From: Pacificimonas flava
GTDB lineage: Bacteria > Pseudomonadota > Alphaproteobacteria > Sphingomonadales > Sphingomonadaceae
DNA length: 64,000 bases
Direction: 5' to 3'
NCBI RefSeq assembly: GCF_000342165.1
Contig: NZ_AMRV01000009.1
Coordinates: 1 to 64,000, forward strand
Made by a program: the position numbers and the translations under genes. Shown in pieces: positions 43,995-51,829 of this stretch (its first letter is position 1; every line of letters starts with the position of its first letter). Under the pieces are notes generated by a model, which saw nothing but the letters and a program-made list of their open reading frames with translations, was not told the DNA's origin and searched no databases.

Positions 43995-45335
43995 TTATGG
44001 CCGCAAAGGCGACCATGCGGGATCGGACCCTTCCAGCGGCGTCGGAATCCGCCGCTCATTTATTCCCGTCAGATCAACGGAATGGAGATCCGCGCCGCCG
44101 CCGCGGCGCGAACGGAAGAACATGATGACGCGGCCGTTAGGCGACCAGGTCGGCCCCTCGTCCTGCCACGCGTCGGTCAGCAGACGTTCGCCCGAACCAT
44201 CGGGGCGCATGACACCGATGCGGAACTTGCCACCGCCGATTTTGGTGAAGGCGATCAGATCGCCGCGCGGGCTCCAGACGGGGGTGCCGTACCGTGCGCC
44301 CTCGCCGAAGCTGATCCGCTGCTGGCCCGACCCGTCGGCGTTCATGACGTAAAGCTGCTGCGTCCCGCCGCGGTCGCTTTCGAACACGATGCGCCGGCCA
44401 TCCGGCGAATAGCTGGGCGCCGTGTCGATGCCCGGCCCGCTGGTCAGGCGCACGACGTTGCCGCCGTTCACGTTCATCTTATAGATATCCGTGTTGCCCG
44501 CCCGCGCCTGACTGAAAACAAGCGTGCTTCCGTCCGGGGAGAAACGCGGCGCAAAGCTCATGTTCGGAAAATCGCCGATCAGACGCTGCGAGCCACTGGC
44601 GATATCGTAGATGTAGATGCGCGGGCGGTTCTGCGCGTAGCTGAGATAGGCGACGGTCTGCTGGTTCGGCGCGAACCGCGGCGTCAGCACCAGATTCTGG
44701 CCATTGGTCAGAAAGCGGTGATTGGCACCGTCCTGATCCATGATGGCCAGTCGCTTGATGCGGCTGGTGGCCGGACCGGTTTCCGACACGTAGACGACGC
44801 GGCTGTCGAAATAGCCGGTCTCCCCAGTCAGCCGCGAATAGACGGCATCGGCGCATTTGTGTGCCGCGCGCCGCCAGGCCGAGGCGTCCGTCGAAAAACC
44901 CTGACGGACCAGCGTCGTTTCCGAGAACACATCGTACAGGTAACAGCCCACGGTGATCTCGCCATTTGCATTTGCATTGACGAAGCCGGTGACGAGGGCC
45001 TGCGCGTTGACCGTGCGCCAACTCGCGTAACGCGGCGCGGTGACATCGGGGAAGGTGACGTCCGTGGTGAAGGCCAGCGGATCGATGGGGTTGAACAGGC
45101 CCGAGGATTCGAGGTCGTTCGAGATCACCTCCGCCACCTGTGCGCCCAGCTGCGCTGTCGTTCCGGCGGCGGTCGAGACGCTGTTCTGCGTCGCGAATTC
45201 CGGAACGGCGATCGGCAACGGCCGCGACACGCCCTGGTTGATGTCGACGGACAGGTTCTGCGCCGCCGCCGGAAGGGCGATGAGAAGGCACGTCAGGGCA
45301 GCGAGCCGCCCGGCTAAGCGATCGAACATCATCAT
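43995..45335 (-). CDS. tolB: Tol-Pal system protein TolB
   Basis: A 446-residue periplasmic protein. After a signal peptide (about 1-25, cleaved AAAQN) comes the N-terminal alpha/beta domain and a six-bladed beta-propeller with repeats of the [43 protein letters not shown] type. TolB binds Pal and is displaced by the Tol motor. ATGs are clustered at the start (MMMFDR); the one overlapping the tolA stop (TGATG) is used. Confidence 0.96.
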   Translation of the reverse strand: MMMFDRLAGRLAALTCLLIALPAAAQNLSVDINQGVSRPLPIAVPEFATQNSVSTAAGTTAQLGAQVAEVISNDLESSGLFNPIDPLAFTTDVTFPDVTAPRYASWRTVNAQALVTGFVNANANGEITVGCYLYDVFSETTLVRQGFSTDASAWRRAAHKCADAVYSRLTGETGYFDSRVVYVSETGPATSRIKRLAIMDQDGANHRFLTNGQNLVLTPRFAPNQQTVAYLSYAQNRPRIYIYDIASGSQRLIGDFPNMSFAPRFSPDGSTLVFSQARAGNTDIYKMNVNGGNVVRLTSGPGIDTAPSYSPDGRRIVFESDRGGTQQLYVMNADGSGQQRISFGEGARYGTPVWSPRGDLIAFTKIGGGKFRIGVMRPDGSGERLLTDAWQDEGPTWSPNGRVIMFFRSRRGGGADLHSVDLTGINERRIPTPLEGSDPAWSPLRP

Positions 45336-46174
45336 AAATCCTTCGGATCGAAGTTCAGGGTAAAGTCTTCCCAGCCGCCCTTGTACATGTCCTTCGGCAG
45401 ACCTTCGAGGGAGCAGCGGGGATTCATGACGGCGCGGATGGCCGCATCGCGTGCCGCGCGCATATAGCCGGAGGAGGCGCCGCCCGTCTGGTTCACCACC
45501 TTAGGCGTGCCGAGGACGCTGCCGTCCGGCGCCGCCTTGACGCGCAGCGTCGTCACGATGGAGTTCGAATCCGGCCCGCCGGCACTGGGGTCCCAACATT
45601 TGTAGATCCGTTCCCGAATCAGGCCGCGCAGGGTGTTTTGCTGGATTGAGGAAAGCTTTGCCTGCGTCGGCAGCGCATCGGTGATGGACTTCGCGAAGTC
45701 CTCTTCCTCGCGCGCACGCTCCGCCACCGCCTTTTCCTTGTCGATGGGCGTCGTCAATTCCTGCGGCTTGGGCTTCGGCTTGGGCTTGGGTTTCGGCTCC
45801 GGCTTCTTCGCGGGTTCCGGCGGCTTCGGCTTCGGCTCGGGCTTCTTCTCGGGCGCGGGCTCGGGCTTTTCCTCCGGCGGGGGCGGCTCCGGATCCGGCT
45901 GTTCCGGAATGTCGGGGATGTCCTGCGTCTCCAGTTCCTCGACAGGCTCCACGGTGGGCGGCGCCTCCACCAACTCGCGCGGCGCAGCGGCAAGCGAGGG
46001 TTCCGGCCGCTCGGTCACCGCCGGCATGTCGGCGATCTCCATGAACTCCACCGCGATGGGTTCATCCTCCTGTATGCCGAAATCGTCGCGCATCAGGTTC
46101 CAGGACATCGACATGACGGCAAACACCGCAATGTGCGCCGCCCCCGCAAGGGTGAGAGCCCGCCCCTCGGTCAT
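45332..46174 (-). CDS. tolA: Tol-Pal system protein TolA
   Basis: A 280-residue inner-membrane-anchored periplasmic protein. A transmembrane helix lies at about residues 10-28 ([15 protein letters not shown]). A long middle region of Pro-Lys-Glu repeats ([19 protein letters not shown]) replaces the alpha-helical domain II of enterobacteria. The C-terminal third, with [23 protein letters not shown] and [17 protein letters not shown], is the TonB-like TolA domain III. Links TolQR to Pal/TolB. Overlaps tolR and tolB by 4 bases each. Confidence 0.93.
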   Translation of the reverse strand: MTEGRALTLAGAAHIAVFAVMSMSWNLMRDDFGIQEDEPIAVEFMEIADMPAVTERPEPSLAAAPRELVEAPPTVEPVEELETQDIPDIPEQPDPEPPPPEEKPEPAPEKKPEPKPKPPEPAKKPEPKPKPKPKPKPQELTTPIDKEKAVAERAREEEDFAKSITDALPTQAKLSSIQQNTLRGLIRERIYKCWDPSAGGPDSNSIVTTLRVKAAPDGSVLGTPKVVNQTGGASSGYMRAARDAAIRAVMNPRCSLEGLPKDMYKGGWEDFTLNFDPKDL

Positions 46175-46632
46175 TCGGCCCCGCTTGAGTCCCCGCCGGT
46201 CTCGCTGACGAGCGCAACGCGGCGGAAGCCGGCGCGGTTGACCTCGCCCAGAACGGTCATCACGAGACCATAGTCGAGCGCGCGGTCCGCACGGATGTAG
46301 ACGCGCGGTTCCTCCGCATCGCCGGCGCGCGCGTCCCGGATCGCGGCGAGACGCACCGGCAGGCTCTCCGCATCCTGCGGCTGCTCGTCGATGTAGATCG
46401 TCCCGCTATCGTCGACGGAAATCTGGATCGGCGTGTCGTCCGTGTTGAGCGCGGCCGCGCGGCTGTCCGGCAGATCGATGGGCACGCCCGCAACCAGAAG
46501 CGGCGCGGTGATCATGAAGATGATGAGGAGAACCAGCATGACGTCGACGAGCGGCGTCACGTTGATTTCCGCCATTGGCGGGGCGCGGCGGCTGCGGCGT
46601 CCGCGAGCGGCGGCGGCAAGTCCCATGGCCAT
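46171..46632 (-). CDS. tolR: Tol-Pal system protein TolR (ExbD/TolR family)
   Basis: A 153-residue motor subunit. A short basic N-terminus (RRSRRAPPMAEINVTPLVDVMLVLLIIFMITAPLL) includes the single helix with the conserved Asp in LVDVML that takes part in proton transfer. The periplasmic domain contains VYIRADRALDYGLVMTVLGEVNRAGFRRVALVSE. Six bases separate it from tolQ. Confidence 0.95.
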   Translation of the reverse strand: MAMGLAAAARGRRSRRAPPMAEINVTPLVDVMLVLLIIFMITAPLLVAGVPIDLPDSRAAALNTDDTPIQISVDDSGTIYIDEQPQDAESLPVRLAAIRDARAGDAEEPRVYIRADRALDYGLVMTVLGEVNRAGFRRVALVSETGGDSSGAE

Positions 46633-46638
46633 GACGCG

Positions 46639-47346
46639 TCAGCCCTGCGCGTCCAGCTCGCGGCTGACGAGGTTCTGGAATTCCTCGGAAAAGCCGACGA
46701 GACGCGCCTCCACCTGGCCGACGCCGTGCAGCAGGCGGTTATAGCCGATCACCGCCGGAATGGCGGCGAACAGGCCCAGCGCGGTTGCGAACAGCGCCTC
46801 CGCGATGCCCGGCGCGACGACGGCGAGCGTCGTGTTCTGCGTCGCGGCGATGGAGGTGAAGGCGCGCATGATGCCCCACACCGTGCCGAACAGTCCGACG
46901 AAGGGCGATACGGAACCGATGGTGGCCAGGACGTTCAGGCGATCGGACAGCAGCCCCACCTCCCGGTCGATGGCGACATTGATGGCGGAGGACAGGCGCG
47001 TCCGCAGCCCCTCTTTCCGGACCACGGCCCCACCCTTCGAGGAACGGCGCCACTCGGTCATGCCGGAATTGAAGATCTGTGCGGACGGGTGCGCCAGCTT
47101 CGCCTGCGCGTTATGAAAATCCTCAAGGCTGTCTGCCTTCCAGAAGCGCCCCTCGAACGCTTCCGCCTGCTTGTTGACCTGTCTGAGTTTCTGCGTGCGG
47201 TCGATGATGATCGCCCAGGACCAGATGGAGGCGGCAAGAAGCCCCACCATCACAATCTTCACGACGATGTCGGCCTGCATGAACAGCGCCCACGGCGAAA
47301 GGTCGGTCGCGGCAGCCATGCCCACGGATACGGCGTCAGCCTGCAT
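46639..47346 (-). CDS. tolQ: Tol-Pal system protein TolQ (MotA/TolQ/ExbB family)
   Basis: A 235-residue inner-membrane protein with three helices, forming the ion channel and motor with TolR. FMQADIVVKIVMVGLLAASIWSWAIIIDRTQ is the first helix region and LLSDRLNVLATIGSVSPFVGLFGTVWGIMRAF and PGIAEALFATALGLFAAIPAVIGYN are the conserved second and third. ATG at 47346, preceded by AGGGGG, overlaps the ybgC end by 11 bases. Confidence 0.95.
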   Translation of the reverse strand: MQADAVSVGMAAATDLSPWALFMQADIVVKIVMVGLLAASIWSWAIIIDRTQKLRQVNKQAEAFEGRFWKADSLEDFHNAQAKLAHPSAQIFNSGMTEWRRSSKGGAVVRKEGLRTRLSSAINVAIDREVGLLSDRLNVLATIGSVSPFVGLFGTVWGIMRAFTSIAATQNTTLAVVAPGIAEALFATALGLFAAIPAVIGYNRLLHGVGQVEARLVGFSEEFQNLVSRELDAQG

Positions 47347-47809
47347 TGTCCCCCTGCGATTCTTTCATCAGATTCGTAAACATCTCTCGCCAATCTGCCG
47401 GCTGACGAGAGGGCCGCCCGGACGGCGACACGAGTGCAGCAATAACCTTGGCCTCTATACAGAGTTCCCCGCGCATGAAGATACGCTGAATGATCTCCGT
47501 CGCGGCGGCGCGGACCGCCACGACCCGGCTCTCCACGACAAGATCGTCGTCGAGACGTGCCGGGCGGCGGTAGCGGATGGAGAGGTCGGCAACGGCATAG
47601 GCGCCCGCCCCCGCCTCGAACGCGGCGCGCTGGTCGATGCCGGCGAGGCGCAGCATATCGGACCGCGCGCGCTCCATATAACGCAGATAGTTCGCGTGGT
47701 AGACGATACCTGAGAGGTCCGTGTCCTCGAAATAAACGCGCACGGGAAAGCGGTGCACACCGCCGGAAAAGACCCCGGATGGAGGAAGCGGAGGCGTATC
47801 GCCGTTCAT
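47336..47809 (-). CDS. ybgC: YbgC-type acyl-CoA thioesterase
   Basis: A 157-residue hotdog-fold thioesterase regularly found in tol-pal operons. [29 protein letters not shown] carries the catalytic Asp and the VYHANY motif. In other species it acts on short- or medium-chain acyl-CoA or acyl-ACP and may link phospholipid metabolism to the Tol system. ATG at 47809 overlaps the ruvB stop by 4 bases; a longer frame to 47872 reads within ruvB. Confidence 0.93.
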   Translation of the reverse strand: MNGDTPPLPPSGVFSGGVHRFPVRVYFEDTDLSGIVYHANYLRYMERARSDMLRLAGIDQRAAFEAGAGAYAVADLSIRYRRPARLDDDLVVESRVVAVRAAATEIIQRIFMRGELCIEAKVIAALVSPSGRPSRQPADWREMFTNLMKESQGDNAG

Positions 47810-48837
47810 TCGTCCTCCAGCGGCAATTGGCCCGCAGTGCCGCGCGGTGCCGGCAATCCCAGATGGCTCCACGCCCTGCCATTCAGCAGCCGGCCGCGCG
47901 CAGTCCGCGCCAGCAGACCGATCTGGATCAGATAGGGCTCGATCACGTCCTCTATCGTGTCGCGCGGTTCGGACAGTGCGGCCGCCAGCGTTTCCACGCC
48001 AACCGGACCGCCACCATAATCATTGGCGATGACGCCGAGATAACGGCGATCCATGGCATCGAGGCCGAGCGCATCCACCTCAAGCCGGGTCAGCGCGCGG
48101 TCCGCAGCGCCCCGGTCGATCGGATCCTCCCCCGCCACGGCGCAGAAATCACGTACGCGGCGCAGCAGGCGGCCTGCGATTCGGGGCGTTCCCCGGGAAC
48201 GGCGTGCCACCTCGGCCGCACCGTCGGGTTCGAGCGGCATTCCGAGCAGCCGCGCCGCCCGTGCCACGACCTGCTCCAACTCTGCCGGCGTATAGAAATT
48301 GAGCCGGACGGGAATGCCGAAACGGTCGCGCAGCGGCGTCGTCAACAGCCCCGAACGCGTCGTCGCGCCGACGAGCGTGAAGGGCGGCAGGTCGATCTTT
48401 ACCGAGCGCGCCGACGGCCCCTCCCCGATCATCAGATCGAGCGAGCGGTCCTCCATCGCGGGATAAAGCACCTCCTCCACAGCGGGCGCGAGGCGGTGAA
48501 TCTCGTCGATGAAAAGAACGTCATTGGGTTCCAGATTGGTCAGCAGCGCCGCCAGATCGCCGGCCTTTGCAATCACGGGACCGGACGTCGCGCGAAAGCC
48601 CACCCCGAGTTCGCGCGACACGATCTGCGCCAGGGTCGTCTTGCCGAGCCCAGGCGGGCCGAAGAACAGGACATGGTCCAGCGCCTCTCCCCGCGCGCGG
48701 GCAGCCTCAATAAAAACGGCGAGGTTACCGCGCGCGGCCTTCTGACCGACGAAATCCGCGAGGCGCTGCGGACGCAGTGCGGCATCGACGTCTTCTGGGG
48801 CACGTGTCGGGGCAACGACCCGGTCAGCTTGGCTCAT
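47806..48837 (-). CDS. ruvB: Holliday junction branch-migration ATPase RuvB
   Basis: A 343-residue AAA+ motor that drives branch migration with Ruv[30 protein letters not shown] (Walker A), [11 protein letters not shown] (Walker B) and [21 protein letters not shown] (sensor region, arginine finger) are present; the C-terminal winged helix includes [23 protein letters not shown]. ruvA and ruvC, often adjacent in alphaproteobacteria, are not in this window: upstream lies the ctrA control region. Heads the ruvB-ybgC-tolQRAB-pal run. Confidence 0.97.
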   Translation of the reverse strand: MSQADRVVAPTRAPEDVDAALRPQRLADFVGQKAARGNLAVFIEAARARGEALDHVLFFGPPGLGKTTLAQIVSRELGVGFRATSGPVIAKAGDLAALLTNLEPNDVLFIDEIHRLAPAVEEVLYPAMEDRSLDLMIGEGPSARSVKIDLPPFTLVGATTRSGLLTTPLRDRFGIPVRLNFYTPAELEQVVARAARLLGMPLEPDGAAEVARRSRGTPRIAGRLLRRVRDFCAVAGEDPIDRGAADRALTRLEVDALGLDAMDRRYLGVIANDYGGGPVGVETLAAALSEPRDTIEDVIEPYLIQIGLLARTARGRLLNGRAWSHLGLPAPRGTAGQLPLEDE

Positions 48838-49149
48838 GTGGGCGGTCCTATCAGCACGAATGCGGAAAGGGAATCGAACTTGGCGCCCCGCCCGCCCTGC
48901 TTCGGCTGGCGGAGCCTGGCGGCGGACGGGTTGAGGGTTGCGCGCATGTGCCGCGAATCACCGAGCATAGGGCCGTAAACCCCGGAGTTCTGCCGTTCAC
49001 GCTGTTGCCAAACGGTAACTTGTCCTAAGGTTTTTAACCTTTTACTGCCCGTTAACCTTCCCTGGTCATAAAGGGGATGGTTAACGTGATTGGCAGCGTG
49101 CGGGGCCGTCCGCTCGCTGAAACTGGGGTTGGACAAGGGACTGATCGAC
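48838..49149 (+). promoter_or_regulatory. ctrA upstream control region
   Basis: This 312-base gap has no gene. GANTC sites (CcrM targets) lie at 48871-48875 and 48955-48959. Nearer the gene, TTAAC-type CtrA half-sites occur at 49034 (within the perfect inverted repeat AAGGTTTTTAACCTT, 49027-49041), 49052 (GTTAACC) and 49081 (GGTTAAC). In Caulobacter the ctrA P1/P2 promoters are controlled by CcrM/GcrA methylation and by CtrA itself; the layout suggests similar autoregulation. The region also serves divergent ruvB. Confidence 0.6.
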
Positions 49150-49869
49150 ATGCGCGTACTTCTTATCGAAGACGATCCGAATACCAGCGAAGCGGTCGAA
49201 CTGATGCTGGAGAGCCAGGGGCTGAACGTCTATTCCACCGATCTTGGCGAGGAGGGCATCGACCTCGGCAAGCTGTACGATTACGATATTATCCTGCTCG
49301 ATCTCGGCCTGCCGGACATGCACGGCTACGACGTTCTGAAGAAGCTGCGCCTGGCCAAGGTTTCGACGCCGGTGCTGATCCTGTCGGGCGCGAACGAGGT
49401 CGAATCGAAGATTCGCGGCCTGGGCTTTGGTGCCGACGATTATCTGACGAAGCCGTTCCATAAAGAAGAGCTTATTGCCCGCATCCAGGCAGTCGTGCGC
49501 CGTTCGAAGGGGCACAGCCAGTCGATCATTCACACCGGCAAGCTGGCAGTGAACCTGGACACGAAGACCGTCGATGTGAACGGCAGCCGCGTCCACCTGA
49601 CCGGCAAGGAATATGCGATGCTGGAACTGCTCAGCCTGCGCAAGGGCACGACGCTGACGAAAGAGATGTTCCTGAATCATCTTTACGGCGGGATGGACGA
49701 GCCGGAGCTGAAAATCATCGACGTCTTCATCTGCAAGCTGCGCAAGAAGCTGTCGGCGGCCTGCGAAGGGGACAATTATATCGAGACGGTCTGGGGCCGC
49801 GGCTACGTGCTGCGCGATCCGGACGGGGCGGAAGCGGACAGCGCGCCGATGGCGGCCGCCGCAGCCTAG
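49150..49869 (+). CDS. ctrA: Cell-cycle response regulator CtrA
   Basis: A 239-residue OmpR-family response regulator and master regulator of the alphaproteobacterial cell cycle. The receiver domain starts [20 protein letters not shown], has the phospho-acceptor Asp51 in [20 protein letters not shown] and a [27 protein letters not shown] loop. The DNA-binding domain carries [18 protein letters not shown] and [20 protein letters not shown], which is virtually diagnostic of CtrA. The C-terminus ends MAAAAA; a terminal Ala pair is the ClpXP signal of Caulobacter CtrA. ATG 49150 follows AAGGGA; an upstream in-frame start at 49090 is not needed. Confidence 0.97.
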   Translation: MRVLLIEDDPNTSEAVELMLESQGLNVYSTDLGEEGIDLGKLYDYDIILLDLGLPDMHGYDVLKKLRLAKVSTPVLILSGANEVESKIRGLGFGADDYLTKPFHKEELIARIQAVVRRSKGHSQSIIHTGKLAVNLDTKTVDVNGSRVHLTGKEYAMLELLSLRKGTTLTKEMFLNHLYGGMDEPELKIIDVFICKLRKKLSAACEGDNYIETVWGRGYVLRDPDGAEADSAPMAAAAA

Positions 49870-49900
49870 AACCGTCTCGACGGGGCAGGGGCCGAAAGGA

Positions 49901-49950
49901 ACGGTCCTGCGGACGCGGGCAAGGGCAGCCGCGGCGCAGGACCGTTTTTT
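49901..49950 (+). terminator. Rho-independent terminator of ctrA
   Basis: ACGGTCCTGCG at 49901-49911 pairs perfectly with CGCAGGACCGT at 49935-49945, followed by TTTTTT. It lies about 30 bases past the ctrA stop and reaches the stop codon of convergent ada. Confidence 0.85.
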
Positions 49951-51022
49951 AGTGAACCGCCGGGCGAGCGCCCGTCTGCCCGGTCATGCGGCGCTCGTGC
50001 TCCAGCAGCCAACGCTTGCGCCACAGGCCGCCGGCATAGCCGGTCAATGCGCCGTCAGCGCCGATGACGCGGTGACAGGGAAGCAGCAGCGCAAGCTGGT
50101 TGGCGCCGTTCGCCCGCGCGACGGCCCGCACAGCCGACGGCCGTCCGATGCTTTCCGCGATCTCTCCATAGCTGCGCGTCTCGCCAAAAGGGATTTCCGT
50201 CAGCGCCCGCCAGACCGTGCGTTCGAAGGCGGTGCCATGGTCGCCCATGGGAAGGGCCGGCAAGGACGCCTCTCCCGCGAAATATGCCGCGAGGCCGGTC
50301 GCAGTGGCGCTGACGGATGCAGTGCGGCGGTGAACGATGGCCGCGCCTGTGCGCGTCCTTAGCCGCTCGACCTCTCGCGGGAGTCCCTTACGGTCGTTGA
50401 ATTCCAGCAGATGCAGGCGATCCTCGTCACCGATGGCGACCATTGGGCCGATCGGCGTTTCGATCCAGTCCGCGCCGAGCGGCGCCCTTCCCTTCTGCGC
50501 CGCGGGCGCGATACCGATGAGGCGCTGGAACGCGTCGCGAAAGCCGCTGCCGCTGTCATAGCCGGCATCGAGCTGCGCCTCGATCACCGTCTCCTCCCGC
50601 GCAAGCCGGCTCGCCGCCGTACCGAGACGACGAGCGCGCGCCACCTGCAGGAAGGTCATGCCGAACTGCCGGCGGAAGGCGCGCCGCACCGTGGAAGGGT
50701 CGTAGCCCTGCCCCACCAGATCATCTTCCCGCCATCGCCGCCCGGGCTGAGCGTCGAGCTGCGCAAGCAGGGGGCCGATCAGCGGATGCGTCGGTGCGTC
50801 GAGCGGGCGGCAGCGCCTGCAAGGGCGAAAACCACTTTCCACGCACGCAGACGCGCTGTGCTCGAAGTGGATGTTCTCGCGTTTCGGCTTTCGCGCCGGA
50901 CAGGTCAGCCGGCAGAAAATGCCCGTCGTTCTTACGCAGACATAGGCATGTCCTTCATAGGCCGGGTCGCGCGCCATGAGAGCGTCGTAGAGGGTGTCGT
51001 CGTCGAGATCCGTCAGCAGCAT
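49949..51022 (-). CDS. ada: Ada: methylated-DNA repair regulator and O6-alkylguanine-DNA methyltransferase
   Basis: A 357-residue three-part Ada protein. AdaA (about 10-75) has the zinc Cys4 set FCRLTCPARK and FRPCRRCRP, where one Cys accepts methyl from phosphotriesters. An AraC-type helix-turn-helix follows (about 85-175, STVRRAFRRQFGMTFLQVARARRLG). The C-terminal methyltransferase domain ends ANANQ-like ANGANQLALLLPCHRVIGADGALTGYAGGLWRK, with the acceptor Cys in PCHRV. It repairs alkylated DNA and, once methylated, activates its regulon. Start ATG 51022, with weak SD. Confidence 0.94.
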   Translation of the reverse strand: MLLTDLDDDTLYDALMARDPAYEGHAYVCVRTTGIFCRLTCPARKPKRENIHFEHSASACVESGFRPCRRCRPLDAPTHPLIGPLLAQLDAQPGRRWREDDLVGQGYDPSTVRRAFRRQFGMTFLQVARARRLGTAASRLAREETVIEAQLDAGYDSGSGFRDAFQRLIGIAPAAQKGRAPLGADWIETPIGPMVAIGDEDRLHLLEFNDRKGLPREVERLRTRTGAAIVHRRTASVSATATGLAAYFAGEASLPALPMGDHGTAFERTVWRALTEIPFGETRSYGEIAESIGRPSAVRAVARANGANQLALLLPCHRVIGADGALTGYAGGLWRKRWLLEHERRMTGQTGARPAVH

Positions 51023-51092
51023 GGGCGGGAATTAACAGATCGCCCGGCCCGCCGCCGCCGCAAATCGGGCACGGATATTCGCCGCCGCCGGC

Positions 51093-51494
51093 TCAGGCGG
51101 CGCGCGCCATCTTCGCATAGGAGCGGAATAGCCGCGCCGCCCGCGTCTCCAACGTGCCGAGACGCCGTTCCACCTGCAGGAGCAGCGTGTCGCGAAGCTC
51201 CCCCTCATTCTCAAAAGCCATATCCCAATCCGGAAACTGGCGATGAGTCTCTTCTTCGTCGATCATGATGACATGGGCATAGTGCCGCCTGTCCTCGACG
51301 ATCCGGTGCATGGTGGCATCGACGGCGGCGGCCGGTCCTTCCAGGAATTGCAAAAAGCGCTTGCCGTCGAACAGCAGGAAGCCGGTCACGCCCGCCCGGC
51401 GATTGTTCCGTCTCGACACATCCAGGATGGGACCGATCTGGTCGGCTGCATCGGCCGCGAACGCACGGCTGGTATAGAAGATATTCTTGAGCAC
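51093..51494 (-). CDS. Short BLUF-domain blue-light photoreceptor
   Basis: A 133-residue protein that is essentially one BLUF domain binding FAD, with a short helical C-terminus. Photocycle residues are in place: Tyr7 (IFYTSRAF), Asn31 (SRRNNRRAG), Gln49 (RFLQFLEGP) and Trp90-x-Met92 (PDWDMAF), matching AppA Tyr21, Asn45, Gln63 and Trp104-x-Met106. IVEDRRHYAHV is the other family motif. There is no output domain, as in PixD/BlrB-type proteins, so it should act on a partner. The start is GTG at 51494; the frame open to 51677 precedes the homology. Confidence 0.88.
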   Translation of the reverse strand: MLKNIFYTSRAFAADAADQIGPILDVSRRNNRRAGVTGFLLFDGKRFLQFLEGPAAAVDATMHRIVEDRRHYAHVIMIDEEETHRQFPDWDMAFENEGELRDTLLLQVERRLGTLETRAARLFRSYAKMARAA

Positions 51495-51662
51495 TGCGGC
51501 TTCGCCTTCATCATCGGTATCGAAGCAGCAGCCGTAGCGGAAACTTCTTTCGCCTTCGCTAAGAACCGGCCCCCCCAGACGGGGAGCTCGGTTTCTTTTG
51601 TTCTCTTGAAGATGGGAGAAGGGGGGTTTTCTTTCGCAGCAAACAGCATTAGCACCCGCCCC

Positions 51663-51722
51663 ATGTCGCCGGCACATCGCCTGGATCTACTCCTTCGACT
51701 TACGCGCCCCTTAGGCGCGTGA
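51663..51722 (+). CDS. leuL: leu leader peptide (attenuator)
   Basis: A 19-residue frame directly before leuA reads MSPAHRLDLLLRLTRPLGA. It has six Leu codons, CTG, CTA, CTC, CTT, CTT and TTA, including rare CTA and TTA, which is the signature of a leucine-sensing leader peptide. Ribosome stalling on these codons when Leu-tRNA is scarce would favour another RNA fold. The last part of the frame lies in a hairpin (ACGCGCC/GGCGCGT), and two further stems follow before leuA. The SD in front is weak. Confidence 0.7.
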   Translation: MSPAHRLDLLLRLTRPLGA

Positions 51723-51808
51723 CCCGCCGCTGCGCGCCGCGCAGCCGTGCCGCCTGAGGGGCAATTTCAAATCGACAGGAACCACCGGCGCGGCGCGATC
51801 GGCCGCGC
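51701..51808 (+). promoter_or_regulatory. Stem-loops of the leuA leader
   Basis: Three stems follow one another. ACGCGCC pairs with GGCGCGT across CCTTA (about 51702-51720, inside the leader frame). CTGCGC pairs with GCGCAG (51730-51744). GCGCGGC at 51788-51794 pairs with GCCGCGC at 51802-51808, ending 22 bases before the leuA ATG. No U-run follows any stem, so attenuation might act through Rho or on translation instead of a classical terminator. Confidence 0.5.
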
Positions 51809-51829
51809 GTGACAGGATCAGGACAGACG

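Noticed and set aside
48850-48990. A T-loop-like GTTCGATTCC on the minus strand near 48880, suggesting a tRNA
   Set aside because: No acceptor-stem partner, D-arm or anticodon arm could be folded around it, and no CCA end fits. It is the intergenic ctrA upstream region.
51590-51640. Intrinsic terminator at the GGGGGG-TTTTCTTTC tract before the leu leader
   Set aside because: No stable stem precedes the T-rich tract on the plus strand, and it lies upstream of the leader rather than after it.
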